This document shows positions 46,731 through 56,146 of a stretch of DNA of 64,000 bases, in pieces; the stretch's first letter is position 1, and each line of letters opens with the position of its first letter. Origin of the DNA: Desulfosarcina widdelii (GTDB lineage: Bacteria; Desulfobacterota; Desulfobacteria; Desulfobacterales; Desulfosarcinaceae); the NCBI RefSeq assembly GCF_009688965.1, contig NZ_AP021875.1, forward strand, positions 3,844,001-3,908,000. The letters run 5' to 3'. The notes under the pieces are model-generated. The model made no database searches, was not told the origin of the DNA, and worked only from the letters and a program-made list of their open reading frames with translations. The translations under genes and the position numbers were made by a program.

Positions 46731-47432
46731 TTATTCTTCAAGAGCCGCGTAGATTGGTGTTCCAAGAAGTAGGTTCATGTCAGTACGCCCATTGGTATGC
46801 GCACCGTTTTCGAAATATGCTAATCGACGAGCTAAGAATTCAACAGTTTCCTCTGATCCCCACATTTCGAATGTTGCAAGATAGATCGCCATCGCGATGT
46901 TACTCTCACTATCCTCAATATCTTCCAAGTCTTTAGATCGATATAGGGCTTCTTTATCCTTTGTAAGAATAGGAGTCTCAAGGCCTTTGTAAATCTGTTC
47001 GACCATGAATGGTGTGGTAGAATGTGAGTGCGCCTTGACATGGCCAACTGATCCTACCACATGATGTATGGAGCCACCGAGTCCCAAAATGGTCTTGCCC
47101 GTGTATCCACTAAAGTATACCAGAGGACTCGGCTCATCCAAATGTTTGGACGATGTCTTGTATTGACCCCATTTCACAGAGAGCCTGCCCTTGAAGCACG
47201 ATGCTGGATTTTCAATAGTGCCCACATTTTCATGCTTTTCAATGCACCGGACTACGGCCTTAGTTTTGGCATAAAGCGTTTCAGGATCTGCAACTTTCTT
47301 TAATGTGGTACTCAGAACACCAACATTAATCTTTAGCTCGCCTGCAATTCCAGAGAGAATTTCGCGGGGTATCTGATCGAAAAGCATCTCAACTTTTGTG
47401 TTGGAAACATATAGGTAATACTTGACGCTCAT
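46731..47432 (-). CDS. DUF7019 family protein
   Basis: A 233-residue cytoplasmic protein. The start KYYLYVSNTKVEMLFDQIP and end LARRLAYFENG followed by LGTPIYAAL are the conserved ends of a family I recall as DUF7019, with a Gly-rich middle (GKTILGLGGSIHHVVGSVGH). The function is not established. It is coupled by an ATGA overlap to the short chimeric frame upstream. Its codon use and GC are lower than the host's. It lies inside a cassette that interrupts an HU-type gene. Family members sometimes sit beside proteins with effector-associated domains, which would suggest a conflict or defence role. Confidence 0.7.
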   Translation of the reverse strand: MSVKYYLYVSNTKVEMLFDQIPREILSGIAGELKINVGVLSTTLKKVADPETLYAKTKAVVRCIEKHENVGTIENPASCFKGRLSVKWGQYKTSSKHLDEPSPLVYFSGYTGKTILGLGGSIHHVVGSVGHVKAHSHSTTPFMVEQIYKGLETPILTKDKEALYRSKDLEDIEDSESNIAMAIYLATFEMWGSEETVEFLARRLAYFENGAHTNGRTDMNLLLGTPIYAALEE

Positions 47433-47590
47433 TGACCCATCCTCCGCAGTAGTTCTTCATCTATGTCAAATATATTTAGGTGGTGACGATGAAAGGGGAC
47501 GTCCGAAAGTACCTGAAAACAATTTCTTCTGATGAATCTGTGTAAATCTGTTGTATCCTTCAATGCCTGGATCAGATCAAGCTTGTTCAT
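47429..47590 (-). CDS. Chimeric short protein: HU start joined to an effector-associated-domain-like segment
   Basis: A 53-residue frame. The first twelve residues (MNKLDLIQALKD) are the start of an HU/IHF protein. The remaining 41 residues are not HU-like; they resemble one helix bundle of an effector-associated domain (LHRFIRRNC, LSDVPFHRHHLN, DEELLRRMGQ), a weak match by eye. The stop overlaps the DUF7019 start (ATGA), so both are translated together. The HU ribosome site and start codon would drive expression of the cassette. Confidence 0.5.
   Translation of the reverse strand: MNKLDLIQALKDTTDLHRFIRRNCFQVLSDVPFHRHHLNIFDIDEELLRRMGQ
47556..47571. repeat. 16-bp direct repeat, right copy
   Basis: Second copy of tccttcaatgcctgga, here still attached to the true HU start codon at 47588-47590. 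The inner ends of the cassette carry a near-terminal inverted repeat (ttacaccgat at 46718-46727 against atctgtgtaa at 47536-47545, 9 of 10 bases). Confidence 0.85.
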
Positions 47591-47997
47591 GCGTTCAGCG
47601 CTCCTGCTTTTGTGATTTATTAGGGGATGGAAAGTGGGGATCTTGGGTAGGATAGACCTGATATAAGGATTGTGTCAAGATATTGATTGGTTATCGTTCA
47701 ATACGAATGGCCGGGCGTTGTAGGGGTATTGATTCAGGAGGGCATGTCTCAGGCAGCTACACCATTAGTTCCACGCAGTTTTCGATGAGATCAGATCCGC
47801 AGATCTGAAAATAAACTGCGATCATCAATGCGTGCTATTTTTGACCCGAAATGGTTTGCTGTCCGAGAATGCCAGTGCTAATGGGGGGCTGGATCAATGT
47901 CGAACCGTGGCCCGTGCTGCTGTTGGCCTGTCGTCGTTAATAGGGCCGGATGATAGTCAAAATTACAAGCGAATTATAAAGTTATGCGCTAAATTTT
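47591..47997. other. Intergenic region with an imperfect palindrome
   Basis: About 400 bases upstream of the HU start. An imperfect inverted repeat (cgcagttttcgatgagatcagat against atctgaaaataaactgcg, about 47774-47820) may be a terminator of the MscS gene (minus strand) or an operator. No gene is supported. Confidence 0.4.
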
Positions 47998-48813
47998 TTA
48001 ATTCTGCTCTTCATGAGGTAGACTGACCTGTAGTCTGGGAGATGCCATTGAGATCCCTTCTTCTTCGAATCTCAGCTTGATTTTTTCGTTCAATCCCCAC
48101 CGCCCCGTCAGCGCATGCTTTCTCTCCACCCAAAACCGAGCCTTCATCTCCATATAATCAGGTGTGAATTTATCAATAACGATCCGAGGCGCCGGTTTCT
48201 CAAGCACAATCTCCTCCTCCTGCAGGATCTCGCCTACCGCAGCTTTTACCTTTTCTACATCCTGATCATAGGGAATGAAAAAATCGATGTCCAATCGCCG
48301 GTTGGGCCTTACGCTGGAATTGGTCACCGTGTCGTTGAATATTTTCTGGTTTGGGATGTAGATCATTTTTCCGTCAAAGGTCCGTAGCCGTGTATTTATT
48401 ATGGACATCTGGTCAACAGTACCTGAGCCTGCCGCGGTTTTAATAATATCCCCTTTCTGAAAGGGTAATTGGGGGACGTAGGGTTTAGCAATAATATAGA
48501 CTGCCAACACCACCATCAGGAAGACCATTACCACCCTAACCAGAAGCGATCCCGGAAAACCAACCATACTCAAAACTAAGATCGTGCCGATCAAGAGAAT
48601 CAGGATATGAAGTCCAGTGACAGAATAAGCCGCATTGCGGTCTGACACTCCAATTTTCACGAGGAGCGGGACTAAAAAACGAGCCAAGTATTTCGCCAAA
48701 ATGAGTACAATCAGCAGGAGGATCATGCCCTTTACCAGCATGGGGCCAAATTCTCCGCCAATTCTGCTAATTTCACTGACGTAGTTGCTAAAGTTGGTGG
48801 ATACCGAACCCAT
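47998..48813 (-). CDS. MscS-family mechanosensitive channel
   Basis: A 271-residue inner-membrane channel. Three membrane helices fill residues 20-135, with the pore-lining TM3 (Gly/Ala/Val-rich). The beta domain follows with the typical FQKGDIIKTAAGSGTVDQM and NSSVRPNRRLDIDF segments, and a mixed C-terminal domain ends the protein. It opens when membrane tension rises and releases solutes on osmotic downshock. Start chosen at the ATG with a nearby ggaggg; an ATG four codons upstream is possible. Confidence 0.92.
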   Translation of the reverse strand: MGSVSTNFSNYVSEISRIGGEFGPMLVKGMILLLIVLILAKYLARFLVPLLVKIGVSDRNAAYSVTGLHILILLIGTILVLSMVGFPGSLLVRVVMVFLMVVLAVYIIAKPYVPQLPFQKGDIIKTAAGSGTVDQMSIINTRLRTFDGKMIYIPNQKIFNDTVTNSSVRPNRRLDIDFFIPYDQDVEKVKAAVGEILQEEEIVLEKPAPRIVIDKFTPDYMEMKARFWVERKHALTGRWGLNEKIKLRFEEEGISMASPRLQVSLPHEEQN

Positions 48814-48877
48814 AACGCCCTCCATTTAATTCCATTGGCCAAGTTGGATAAATTTACTGCTTGTCTTGTAGGTGCTA

Positions 48878-49867
48878 TCATTTTTCAAATGGAAAAATTA
48901 CCTTCCAGTCATCCTTCATGCTAACAATGGTCCATCCTCGACCCGGGCCTTCATTAAGCCCACGATCGAGCTTCCCAATATGGGAGTCACGGTCATAAGC
49001 CCATTCGCGCTTGTCATCCGTGTGATGTATGAGAAGGCCAAAACGCAACCCCTCACCGGAAGTTGCCCAATCCAGCATCTCGAAATCGCCGTCGGAATTA
49101 CCAACAGCCATAATCGGAATGCGGCCAATATGCTGGTGGATACCGACTGGCTTGCCTGCCTTGTCATCTATGAAGTTCAATTCTGGTAGTCGCGTGATTA
49201 CGGGCTTACCATTTCGCACTTCGTACTTCGTCTTAATACTGCTTCCGACGACATGTTCGGGTGGAATGCCATAGACCGTTTCGGTCCAGGGCCGCATGAA
49301 CTCTATCCCGCCACCCGAGACGATAAATGTCTTGAAATCGTTAGCTTGCAGGAAGGCGAGCAATTCCAGCATCGGTTGGAAGACCATTGCGGTATAGCGC
49401 CTGCCGGTTTTGGGATGACTGGCCGCGGCGATCCAGCTCTTGACGATCTTCTCGAACTCCGTTGTGGTCATACCCGCGTGGGTGGCCATGACGATCTCGA
49501 GAATCGCTTTTTCCCCGCCAGCCAGTGTTGCCTTCACATCCCCCTTAAGCAGCGATGCGAAGGGTTCTTTGCCCTTCCATTCGGGATGCTGGGGTGCAAG
49601 TATCTTGACCCGGTCCAGGGCGAAGAACAACTGAAAATACATCGGCTGTTCGCTCCACAGCGTACCGTCGTTGTCGAAGGTGGCGATTCGCTCGGCGACA
49701 GGCACGAAGTCGGGGGATCCTGACGTCGTCACCTTTTCCACAAACGTCAATATAGACTGTTTGGTTTGGCCGTCGTTCCAGGATGGCAGCGGGTCCGTAG
49801 CCTGGACTTCGGTGGCAAACGAGACAACCACGATAACGATGAACAACCAAAACATGCGAGGATTCAT
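48878..49867 (-). CDS. Secreted HAD-superfamily hydrolase
   Basis: A 329-residue periplasmic hydrolase. The chosen ATG gives a Sec signal peptide (hydrophobic 5-18, cleavage near VQA). Motif I is FDNDGTLWSEQP near residue 58, motif II is the S-G of FIVSGGG, and motif III/IV is VGNSDGDFEML. This is the fold of phosphoserine-phosphatase relatives with an exported location. It is encoded right after an arylsulfatase gene on the same strand; this pairing of an exported HAD protein and a sulfatase recurs in other bacteria (recollection). Substrate unknown. Confidence 0.9.
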   Translation of the reverse strand: MNPRMFWLFIVIVVVSFATEVQATDPLPSWNDGQTKQSILTFVEKVTTSGSPDFVPVAERIATFDNDGTLWSEQPMYFQLFFALDRVKILAPQHPEWKGKEPFASLLKGDVKATLAGGEKAILEIVMATHAGMTTTEFEKIVKSWIAAASHPKTGRRYTAMVFQPMLELLAFLQANDFKTFIVSGGGIEFMRPWTETVYGIPPEHVVGSSIKTKYEVRNGKPVITRLPELNFIDDKAGKPVGIHQHIGRIPIMAVGNSDGDFEMLDWATSGEGLRFGLLIHHTDDKREWAYDRDSHIGKLDRGLNEGPGRGWTIVSMKDDWKVIFPFEK

Positions 49868-49933
49868 TGTGTCTCCTATTAAAAGGGAAAAAGGTGGGAC
49901 ACAGCGCATGAATGCCCCACCGGATTGATGCGT

Positions 49934-51556
49934 TTACTTGCCACCCATGGTCATGCTCTTGATCTGTGCTTCGAGGGTGGCCAGACTCCAGTCGCCGGGC
50001 GTCTGGCTGGGCGGGTAGTCCTTCATGGTCACGAGGAAATTACTGGCAACGACCTGCATTGGACCGAACATGTAGGCGCGGTCGATCACCCAGTCATGAT
50101 AGGTGTTGGAGTTATGCTGCGCCTTCTCGAATGTGTCTCGACGCAGGTTAAACAACAACGGCATTCTGAGCTTAATGAACGGTTCACGCCAGATCTGCAG
50201 TGTCTTCTCGCGGTTTTCCAGATAGACCGCTTTCCAGTCACCGACGCGGATGGCACACACCTCGCCACCATCGGTGACGTAGATGAATTCCTTACGCGGG
50301 CTGGCCTTTTGGTCCTCGGAGACGGTCTTGAACGTACCGGCCTTCGTAAGGTAGTCCAACATATTGTAGCCGTCGAGGTAGTTTTTGTATTTTCGGCCGT
50401 TTAATTTGACGCCTTTCTTGAGCTTTTCCTTGATGGCAGGCTCACCGGCGGCGGCGGCGAAGGTGGGTAGCCAGTCCTCGTGAGCTACGATGCCGTTGAC
50501 GGTCACGCCCTTAGGGAATTTGGCGGGCCAGCGGACAAACGCAGGAACGCGGAAGGCGCCTTCCCAGTTGGAGTTTTTCTCGTTTCGAAACGGCGTAGTG
50601 CCCGCGTCTGGCCATGTGTTGAAGTGCGGGCCGTTGTCCGTGGAGTATAACACGATAGTGTTTTCCGCGATGGCCATGTCATCGAGAAGCTTGAGCAACT
50701 CGCCCACGTGAATATCGTGCTCTACCATGCCGTCATGGTACTCGTTCGAATTGGGGCCGGCGAGGTTTTTGTGCGCATCTTTCACATGGGTTCGGAAGTG
50801 CATGCGGGTGGCGTTCCACCAGCACATCCAGGGATTGCCAGCCTTCTGCTGGCGCTGGATGAAATCCTTGGCGGCGGCGAGGGTCTCCTCGTCGATGGTT
50901 TCCATGCGCTTCTTGGTGAGCGGGCCGGTGTCTTTGACTTCCTGTTTGCCACCGGAACGTGCCTTTGCCTTGATTACGCCCCGTGGACCGAACTGCTTGT
51001 CAAACGTTTTGCCGTTGGCCAGCTTCAGATTGGTCGGGTAGTCGCGGTTTTCCGGTTCTTCCTCGGCGTTGAGGTGGTAAAGGTTGCCGAAGAATTCATC
51101 AAATCCGTGCATTGTTGGCAGATGCTCGTCCCGATCGCCTTGATGGTTTTTTCCGAACTGTCCTGTGGCGTAGCCCTGGGCCTTGAGCACAGTGGCGAAG
51201 GTGACATCGGTCTTTTGCCAGCCCTGGGGGGCGTTGGGCATACCGACTTTGGTCATGCCGGTGCGGACGGGGACACTACCGTTGAGGAACGCGGCTCGCC
51301 CGGCGGTACAGGACTGTTGGCCGTAGTAATCGGTAAAGCTGAGACCATCTTTGGCGATGCGGTCGATGTTGGGTGTACGGTATCCCATCATACCACGATT
51401 GTTATGGCTGATGTTCCAGGTGCCGATGTCATCCCCCCAGATGACGAGGATGTTGGGCTTTTTGTCGGCAGCGGTCGCCGGGACGATCGTCAATGTCAGG
51501 GCAACAGTCAACGACGCCAAAAAAAATAAAATTGTTTTTTTTGAGGATGTTTTCAT
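49934..51556 (-). CDS. Periplasmic arylsulfatase (Cys-type)
   Basis: A 540-residue exported sulfatase. Signal peptide at residues 1-30 (cleavage after ATA). The metal-binding Asp pair is in WGDDIGTW, and the formylglycine motif is C-T-A-G-R near residue 83, where the Cys is oxidised by a maturase before export. Later ligands YSTDNGPHFNTW and NPW are seen. It removes sulfate from a sulfated substrate that cannot be named; the high similarity to family members that carry GNLYHLNAEEEP suggests a common Desulfobacterota/Pseudomonas group. A sulfatase in a sulfate reducer may supply sulfate or scavenge sulfated polymers. Confidence 0.94.
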   Translation of the reverse strand: MKTSSKKTILFFLASLTVALTLTIVPATAADKKPNILVIWGDDIGTWNISHNNRGMMGYRTPNIDRIAKDGLSFTDYYGQQSCTAGRAAFLNGSVPVRTGMTKVGMPNAPQGWQKTDVTFATVLKAQGYATGQFGKNHQGDRDEHLPTMHGFDEFFGNLYHLNAEEEPENRDYPTNLKLANGKTFDKQFGPRGVIKAKARSGGKQEVKDTGPLTKKRMETIDEETLAAAKDFIQRQQKAGNPWMCWWNATRMHFRTHVKDAHKNLAGPNSNEYHDGMVEHDIHVGELLKLLDDMAIAENTIVLYSTDNGPHFNTWPDAGTTPFRNEKNSNWEGAFRVPAFVRWPAKFPKGVTVNGIVAHEDWLPTFAAAAGEPAIKEKLKKGVKLNGRKYKNYLDGYNMLDYLTKAGTFKTVSEDQKASPRKEFIYVTDGGEVCAIRVGDWKAVYLENREKTLQIWREPFIKLRMPLLFNLRRDTFEKAQHNSNTYHDWVIDRAYMFGPMQVVASNFLVTMKDYPPSQTPGDWSLATLEAQIKSMTMGGK

Positions 51557-51588
51557 TTTTTTTCATTCCTTTCATTTTCACTTGTGGA

Positions 51589-51921
51589 TTATTGATAATC
51601 AGACCCAAATTTTTTTGAATTGTTAACCGTATGAATCATTATCTCCGGTGGACGGACCATCAAGCTCCCAGCACCAATTAAAACCGTGATAAGATCTGAC
51701 GCCAAATGGTCGTTCGTATCTTTGTGTGTCGCCCACTCTTCCACCACTAAAAATTCATTTTCGTTCTCAGCGGCTTGGTAAAAATTTGCACGTAAACACC
51801 CTCGCTCCTTCCTCAATTGCTCGACAATAGCTTGGAAGGTCAGCCGTAATTCTCTGCGCTTTTCTGGGCGCACATTTATTCTGGCTAATATGATAATCAA
51901 CTGGTTTCCTATTTTTGACAA
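51589..51921 (-). CDS. Antibiotic-biosynthesis-monooxygenase (ABM) family protein
   Basis: A 110-residue dimeric alpha-beta barrel (ferredoxin-like) protein of the YgiN/ABM kind: strand IIILARINVRPEKRREL, helix FQAIVEQLRKERG, strand ANFYQAAENENEFLVVEEW, helix and a final strand. Members are quinol monooxygenases or signal-scavenging enzymes; the substrate cannot be read. It lies just upstream of the arylsulfatase on the same strand, with a 32-base gap, so it may be cotranscribed. Confidence 0.85.
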   Translation of the reverse strand: MSKIGNQLIIILARINVRPEKRRELRLTFQAIVEQLRKERGCLRANFYQAAENENEFLVVEEWATHKDTNDHLASDLITVLIGAGSLMVRPPEIMIHTVNNSKKFGSDYQ

Positions 51922-52424
51922 GGTACGGGCAGATAGGACATAGTTAGCGGTGTATCAAGACATTTGGTTAAATCTTTTTACAAAATTCATGCCCTATATC
52001 GAAATAGAAGACAGATTTCTGTATCTATCTAATTTTGTATGATATATACTTAGCAGGAAGTTCCTGAAATGCTTGCCGGCGAAGCCATTTTTCCGTGAAA
52101 TATCAAGAAAGCGTTAAATATCACAGAAAATACAGGCCTTGAAAGCACTGTGGTTTTTAATCCTGAGACCTTGTTTTGTAAACGGTAAGAGCACAAACTA
52201 TGAACAGGTCCGGCTTGGGAGGGTGTTGTCTTTAGTTGGTGGAGTAGAAAGAATAAACTATCAGTTGACTAAAGCATTTTGTCCATATTTTAGAGTTCAA
52301 GCGCAAATGGATTCAATATAAAATAGAATCGTAAAAGGGTATGCGAGATACCGGTCTGGGAACCTGACATGGCATGCGAATCGGATTCATAAGTTACTTT
52401 GGCAGGAATATGTAATGCCCTTGT
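51922..52424. other. Intergenic region without a recognised gene
   Basis: About 500 AT-rich bases between the ABM gene and the sigma-54 regulator. It contains a possible promoter for the ABM-sulfatase-HAD operon (minus strand) and no supportable gene. Confidence 0.3.
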
Positions 52425-54572
52425 CTATGGTTTTTGAATGGCGAGCTTTCGCATGCGCGAGCGCAGGGTAGAGGGGTTCATATCCAGTATCAAAGCGGCG
52501 CCTTTGGCACCCTCTATTCGCCAGCTTGTCGACTGGAGAACTCGCAAAATATGATCCTTTTCGATCTCATGCAAACTTTTCAAGGAGGCTGGTTCCTGGT
52601 TGCGGTCCAATGCGCCAAGATCATCCGCTAAATGCAGTTTGGTTCCAGTGCTGTTGATCACTGCCCGCTCGATTACATTAATCAGTTCTCGGATATTTCC
52701 GGGCCAATAGTAATCTTGTAGTTTCTGTACAGTACGTTCCGGTATCTGGCTAATCGATTTGCCCAGCCGTTTGGATGCCTTCTCGACAAAAAATCGAGCC
52801 AATAAGGGAATGTCATCTACCCGCTGCCTCAGCGGGGGCACCGTAATAGGAAAAACATTCAAGCGGTAAAACAGATCCTCTCTGAAACGGCCCTTGCGGA
52901 CATCCGCTTCCAGGTCTCGATTGGTGGCAGCAATCACTCGAACATTGACCTTGGTCGTCCGAGTGCTACCCAACCGCTCAAATTCGCCTTCCTGAACCAC
53001 TCGCAATAACTTGGTCTGAAGTTCCAGGGGCAAATCGCCGATCTCGTCCAAAAAAATACTGGTGCCATCAGCGACTTCGAAACGGCCCAGCTGCCGATCA
53101 TGGGCTCCCGTAAAGGAACCGCGTTCGTGGCCGAACAGCTCGCTTTCTATCAGATGGGACGGCAGGGTGGCGCAGTTGACTTTCACCAGCGAGCGGTCCC
53201 CCCGTGGACTTTTACTATGGATGGCTCGCGCAATTAATTCCTTGCCGGTACCACTTTCTCCTAATACCAGGACAGTGGTATCGCCAGCAGCCACCTGTTC
53301 CACCTTATAGAGAACGTATTTAAGACCGGCACTGTTGCCAACGATATTCTCAAAATTATGATCCAGTTTAATCTCCGACTGAAGGTAAGCTTTTTCGGCC
53401 TCCAACTGGTCTTTCAATTTCTCGATGTCCGCATAGGCCGTGCGTAGTTCGATTTCGGCTATTTTGCGGTTGGTGATGTCGCGGTTGCCGGCGCGAACCC
53501 CTTTCGGTGTCCCTTTACTATCGGTCACCGGTTGACAATTGTGTTCAATCCAGCGGATTTGTCCATCCCGCCTTTTAATCCGAAATTGAATTTCACGGGG
53601 TTTTGGATCATGCTGGGAATCATGAAAATGCCGCTCCCAAATATCACGATCCTCCGGCAAAATGATGTCTTTGAGTAGAGACGGGTTTTTGATAAAAACC
53701 TGGGGTGCGTAGCCGCTGATTCGCTCGCAGGAGGGGGATATGTATTCGAGCGATCCATCGACGTTTGCCCAATACTCACAGTCATAGGTAAAATCAGCTA
53801 CAGTGCGGTATTTTTCCTCGGCCATGCGAAGCTGCTTTTCATAGGATTCACGTTTGGCGATATCTTTGTTCAATCGGTCCTGAAGCGTATTGATGGACAG
53901 GACCACACGGTCCAGCTCATCCTCCCTTGAAGGAGGCGAAGGCTTGCGGTTGAGGATCAATTGGGTGTCCTGCTTTCCAGGTTGCAGGCGGCGTGTAAAA
54001 TCGCTGATCTGAGTCAAATGGCGGGTGATCAGCAAATAAATGATGGACAGGATGCCTGCCGAGGCCAGAAATGTTTTAATCGTGTTAGTGGCCAGAACAG
54101 TGAACACTCTGGACAGGAGCCTTTGGTAGATCCTGTCCAGACTCGCCGATACCGTCAAAGTTCCGATCGTTCTCAGCGGAACGGAGGGGTCCGAGTAGGT
54201 TAGTGCAAAATCATGGTGTATGAGGTTTCGTGCGGTAAGGTTTCCCACCGAAGTTTCGATGATGTCATTCCCTCTTTGTTCTTTTACGTTCAGCTGAACG
54301 ATATCAGTCAGTTTCAGCGCACCGTTGAGCTGGAGTTTCAAAGTTTCAGTGTCGATTTTGTATACAGTGGCCGCTATGGGCGCAAGATAACTCTTTTCGA
54401 TAAGTTTGATGTTTGCGTACAGGTAGGCCATATCTCTTCGATATTCTACATAAAGCTGAACGGCGGTGGCCAGCAGGGCTAAGAAAGAACTGCACAGCAG
54501 CACGTACCACAACGTGCGATAAGAAAGTGGATAGCGATTTAACCGGGGAAGGAGTTCAGTAAATATTTTCAT
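52425..54572 (-). CDS. Membrane-anchored PAS sigma-54 regulator
   Basis: A 715-residue activator with an unusual membrane sensor. Membrane helix at residues 20-42, periplasmic domain of about 110 residues, second helix near 155-180. A PAS domain with a PAC end ([14 protein letters not shown]) follows at about 245-375, then a short coiled coil, then the AAA+ domain with Walker [22 protein letters not shown] in place of GAFTGA, and FLDEIGD. A Fis-type helix-turn-helix ends it ([18 protein letters not shown]). It has no receiver domain; it senses outside signals itself. The periplasmic binding protein gene lies just upstream on the same strand and is a likely partner. Confidence 0.93.
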   Translation of the reverse strand: MKIFTELLPRLNRYPLSYRTLWYVLLCSSFLALLATAVQLYVEYRRDMAYLYANIKLIEKSYLAPIAATVYKIDTETLKLQLNGALKLTDIVQLNVKEQRGNDIIETSVGNLTARNLIHHDFALTYSDPSVPLRTIGTLTVSASLDRIYQRLLSRVFTVLATNTIKTFLASAGILSIIYLLITRHLTQISDFTRRLQPGKQDTQLILNRKPSPPSREDELDRVVLSINTLQDRLNKDIAKRESYEKQLRMAEEKYRTVADFTYDCEYWANVDGSLEYISPSCERISGYAPQVFIKNPSLLKDIILPEDRDIWERHFHDSQHDPKPREIQFRIKRRDGQIRWIEHNCQPVTDSKGTPKGVRAGNRDITNRKIAEIELRTAYADIEKLKDQLEAEKAYLQSEIKLDHNFENIVGNSAGLKYVLYKVEQVAAGDTTVLVLGESGTGKELIARAIHSKSPRGDRSLVKVNCATLPSHLIESELFGHERGSFTGAHDRQLGRFEVADGTSIFLDEIGDLPLELQTKLLRVVQEGEFERLGSTRTTKVNVRVIAATNRDLEADVRKGRFREDLFYRLNVFPITVPPLRQRVDDIPLLARFFVEKASKRLGKSISQIPERTVQKLQDYYWPGNIRELINVIERAVINSTGTKLHLADDLGALDRNQEPASLKSLHEIEKDHILRVLQSTSWRIEGAKGAALILDMNPSTLRSRMRKLAIQKP

Positions 54573-54605
54573 GAATAATTTATTTCAGTGTTTGCCTGTT
54601 TGTCG

Positions 54606-55400
54606 CTAAAAACGGCCTTCCAATTTAATTGTTTTCAGCATATCGGCCAGCGGGTGAACCAGCTGTTGGTGTCGCTTGTGCAGCCATGGGAAAAGTACCT
54701 TTGTTTCGACAATCCCCACGCATTTAACCTCTTCGTAGGCACCGTTTTTCATATATGAGGTGTCCTCGACTTGGGTGCCGACAATAAATACGTCAATTCT
54801 CTTTGCCTTGAGCATTTTCATGCTTTGTTCAACCCCGCTAAGTGAGACGATATATTTTTTATCAACGTAAAGTGGTAATTTCTGTTCGGTGGATTTGATC
54901 CCCTTCACTAATCCCACCCTATAAGGCTTGCCCACCAAGCTTTTCCAACCCTCTATTTTGATCGAAGTATCTGTAGCATAGGCGCCAACTTGAATCGTGA
55001 CGATGGGATGATGGACCCTGATCAAGTTAGGGTACCCTTCCATGTCTATGTCCATGATTCGCGCCGCTTCCCCATCGACGACACCCTCATTGGCGTCAAT
55101 CATAGCCCTTTCCCCTGGCTGGCTGATCAGTCTGAATCTAAACCCCATGCGACTGAAGGCTTCTTTGTACAAGGCCGACATTTCGGAAAAAAAGGCCATG
55201 TTTGGGGGTAAAATGGTTGTAAGTACAATTGTTTGTTTTTCCGGAACGAGTTTTTCAGCACCATAGGCGGCACCAGACAATCCGGTGGTGATCACCAACA
55301 AAAACAAACCAGTTACACAAGCTTTATGCCAGATTTTATTTTTCCTTCGTACCAAACCGTTGACATCCCGTAGGGCAAAGACCGGATCGAGTTTATACAT
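54606..55400 (-). CDS. Periplasmic solute-binding-like protein
   Basis: A 264-residue exported protein. The N-terminus has an unusual 20-residue basic head before the hydrophobic signal (residues 27-45, cleavage near YGA). The mature part matches the two-lobed SBP_bac_3 fold: ILPPNMAFFSEMSALYKEAFSRMG, then IDANEGVVDGEAARI, VHHPIVTIQVGAYA, and MKMLKAKRIDVFIVG. Here it has no ABC transporter partner; it is encoded 33 bases upstream of the membrane sigma-54 regulator, so it could be its ligand-binding sensor. Confidence 0.85.
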   Translation of the reverse strand: MYKLDPVFALRDVNGLVRRKNKIWHKACVTGLFLLVITTGLSGAAYGAEKLVPEKQTIVLTTILPPNMAFFSEMSALYKEAFSRMGFRFRLISQPGERAMIDANEGVVDGEAARIMDIDMEGYPNLIRVHHPIVTIQVGAYATDTSIKIEGWKSLVGKPYRVGLVKGIKSTEQKLPLYVDKKYIVSLSGVEQSMKMLKAKRIDVFIVGTQVEDTSYMKNGAYEEVKCVGIVETKVLFPWLHKRHQQLVHPLADMLKTIKLEGRF

Positions 55401-55787
55401 TCGTCCGTCTTCCTTGCATCTAAATTTTCGAGGGAGGGGTGTTTAAACTCTGGAGAAGATAATCTTGAAGTGGGAGTTATGTCAATGAATTCATCAGTTT
55501 TAGGATAAGGAGTTGACCATAACTTTAATGCCGATGATTAGAGATTAGAGCCCCAACCAAAGGATATGTATCATAGTCGGTGAACAAAAGTTGCGGGTTG
55601 CCCCGGTAAGTACGCCATAGCTATCCCACAATCAGGGATGTCAACGATTTGTATGGTACAGCATACTATATGATGGAAATATCATACAATGGCGATATGT
55701 TACAGGTACGAAATGGAAAGCTGAAGCGCCCGTCAAACAAAATGGGCCACACTCATGGTCCACACTGAATGGCAAAATGGTGGCTGG
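55401..55787. other. Intergenic region without a recognised gene
   Basis: About 390 bases before the HU/IHF pair. A gatgg/atggtcca-type short repeat set near 55690-55770 is seen but no full terminator. No gene is supported. Confidence 0.3.
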
Positions 55788-56051
55788 CTATGGAAGGTTC
55801 TTACTCGGCTTGAACGTTACCACGCTTTTTCCCTTAATCTTGATTTTTTCACCCGTCTGAGGATTCCGTCCCATCCGAGTCTTACGATAAACGTTTTTAA
55901 ACGTCCCAAACCCGACCAGCGTCACCTTGCTGTTTCTTTTCTTAAGGCCATTTTTTATGCCGTCCAGTGCAGAATCAAAGGCCGCTTTTGCGGTGGTTTT
56001 CGGAATGTCGGCATCCTTGGCGATTTTTTCGATGAGTTCAGCTTTGGTCAT
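55788..56051 (-). CDS. HU-family DNA-binding protein
   Basis: An 87-residue nucleoid protein. MTKAELIEKIAKDADIPKTT is the usual start, and GRNPQTGEKIKI is the DNA-bending arm, with the conserved Pro that intercalates. It binds DNA as a dimer and bends it. The ATG at 56051 has a ribosome site (gggggcc region is weak; the start is chosen by homology). It follows an IHF-like gene by 95 bases on the same strand. Confidence 0.93.
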   Translation of the reverse strand: MTKAELIEKIAKDADIPKTTAKAAFDSALDGIKNGLKKRNSKVTLVGFGTFKNVYRKTRMGRNPQTGEKIKIKGKSVVTFKPSKNLP

Positions 56052-56146
56052 GTGGCCCCCTTGATCATTGTTTGGGTTAACGTTTATCAGATTACCAATT
56101 ACTGGAAAAATGGACAGCAATAGCCGGCATTCAGGCCATCAATTCT

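Noticed and set aside
49253..51529. Long plus-strand frames opposite the HAD and sulfatase genes
   Set aside because: They are antisense shadows; the minus-strand proteins have signal peptides and catalytic motifs.
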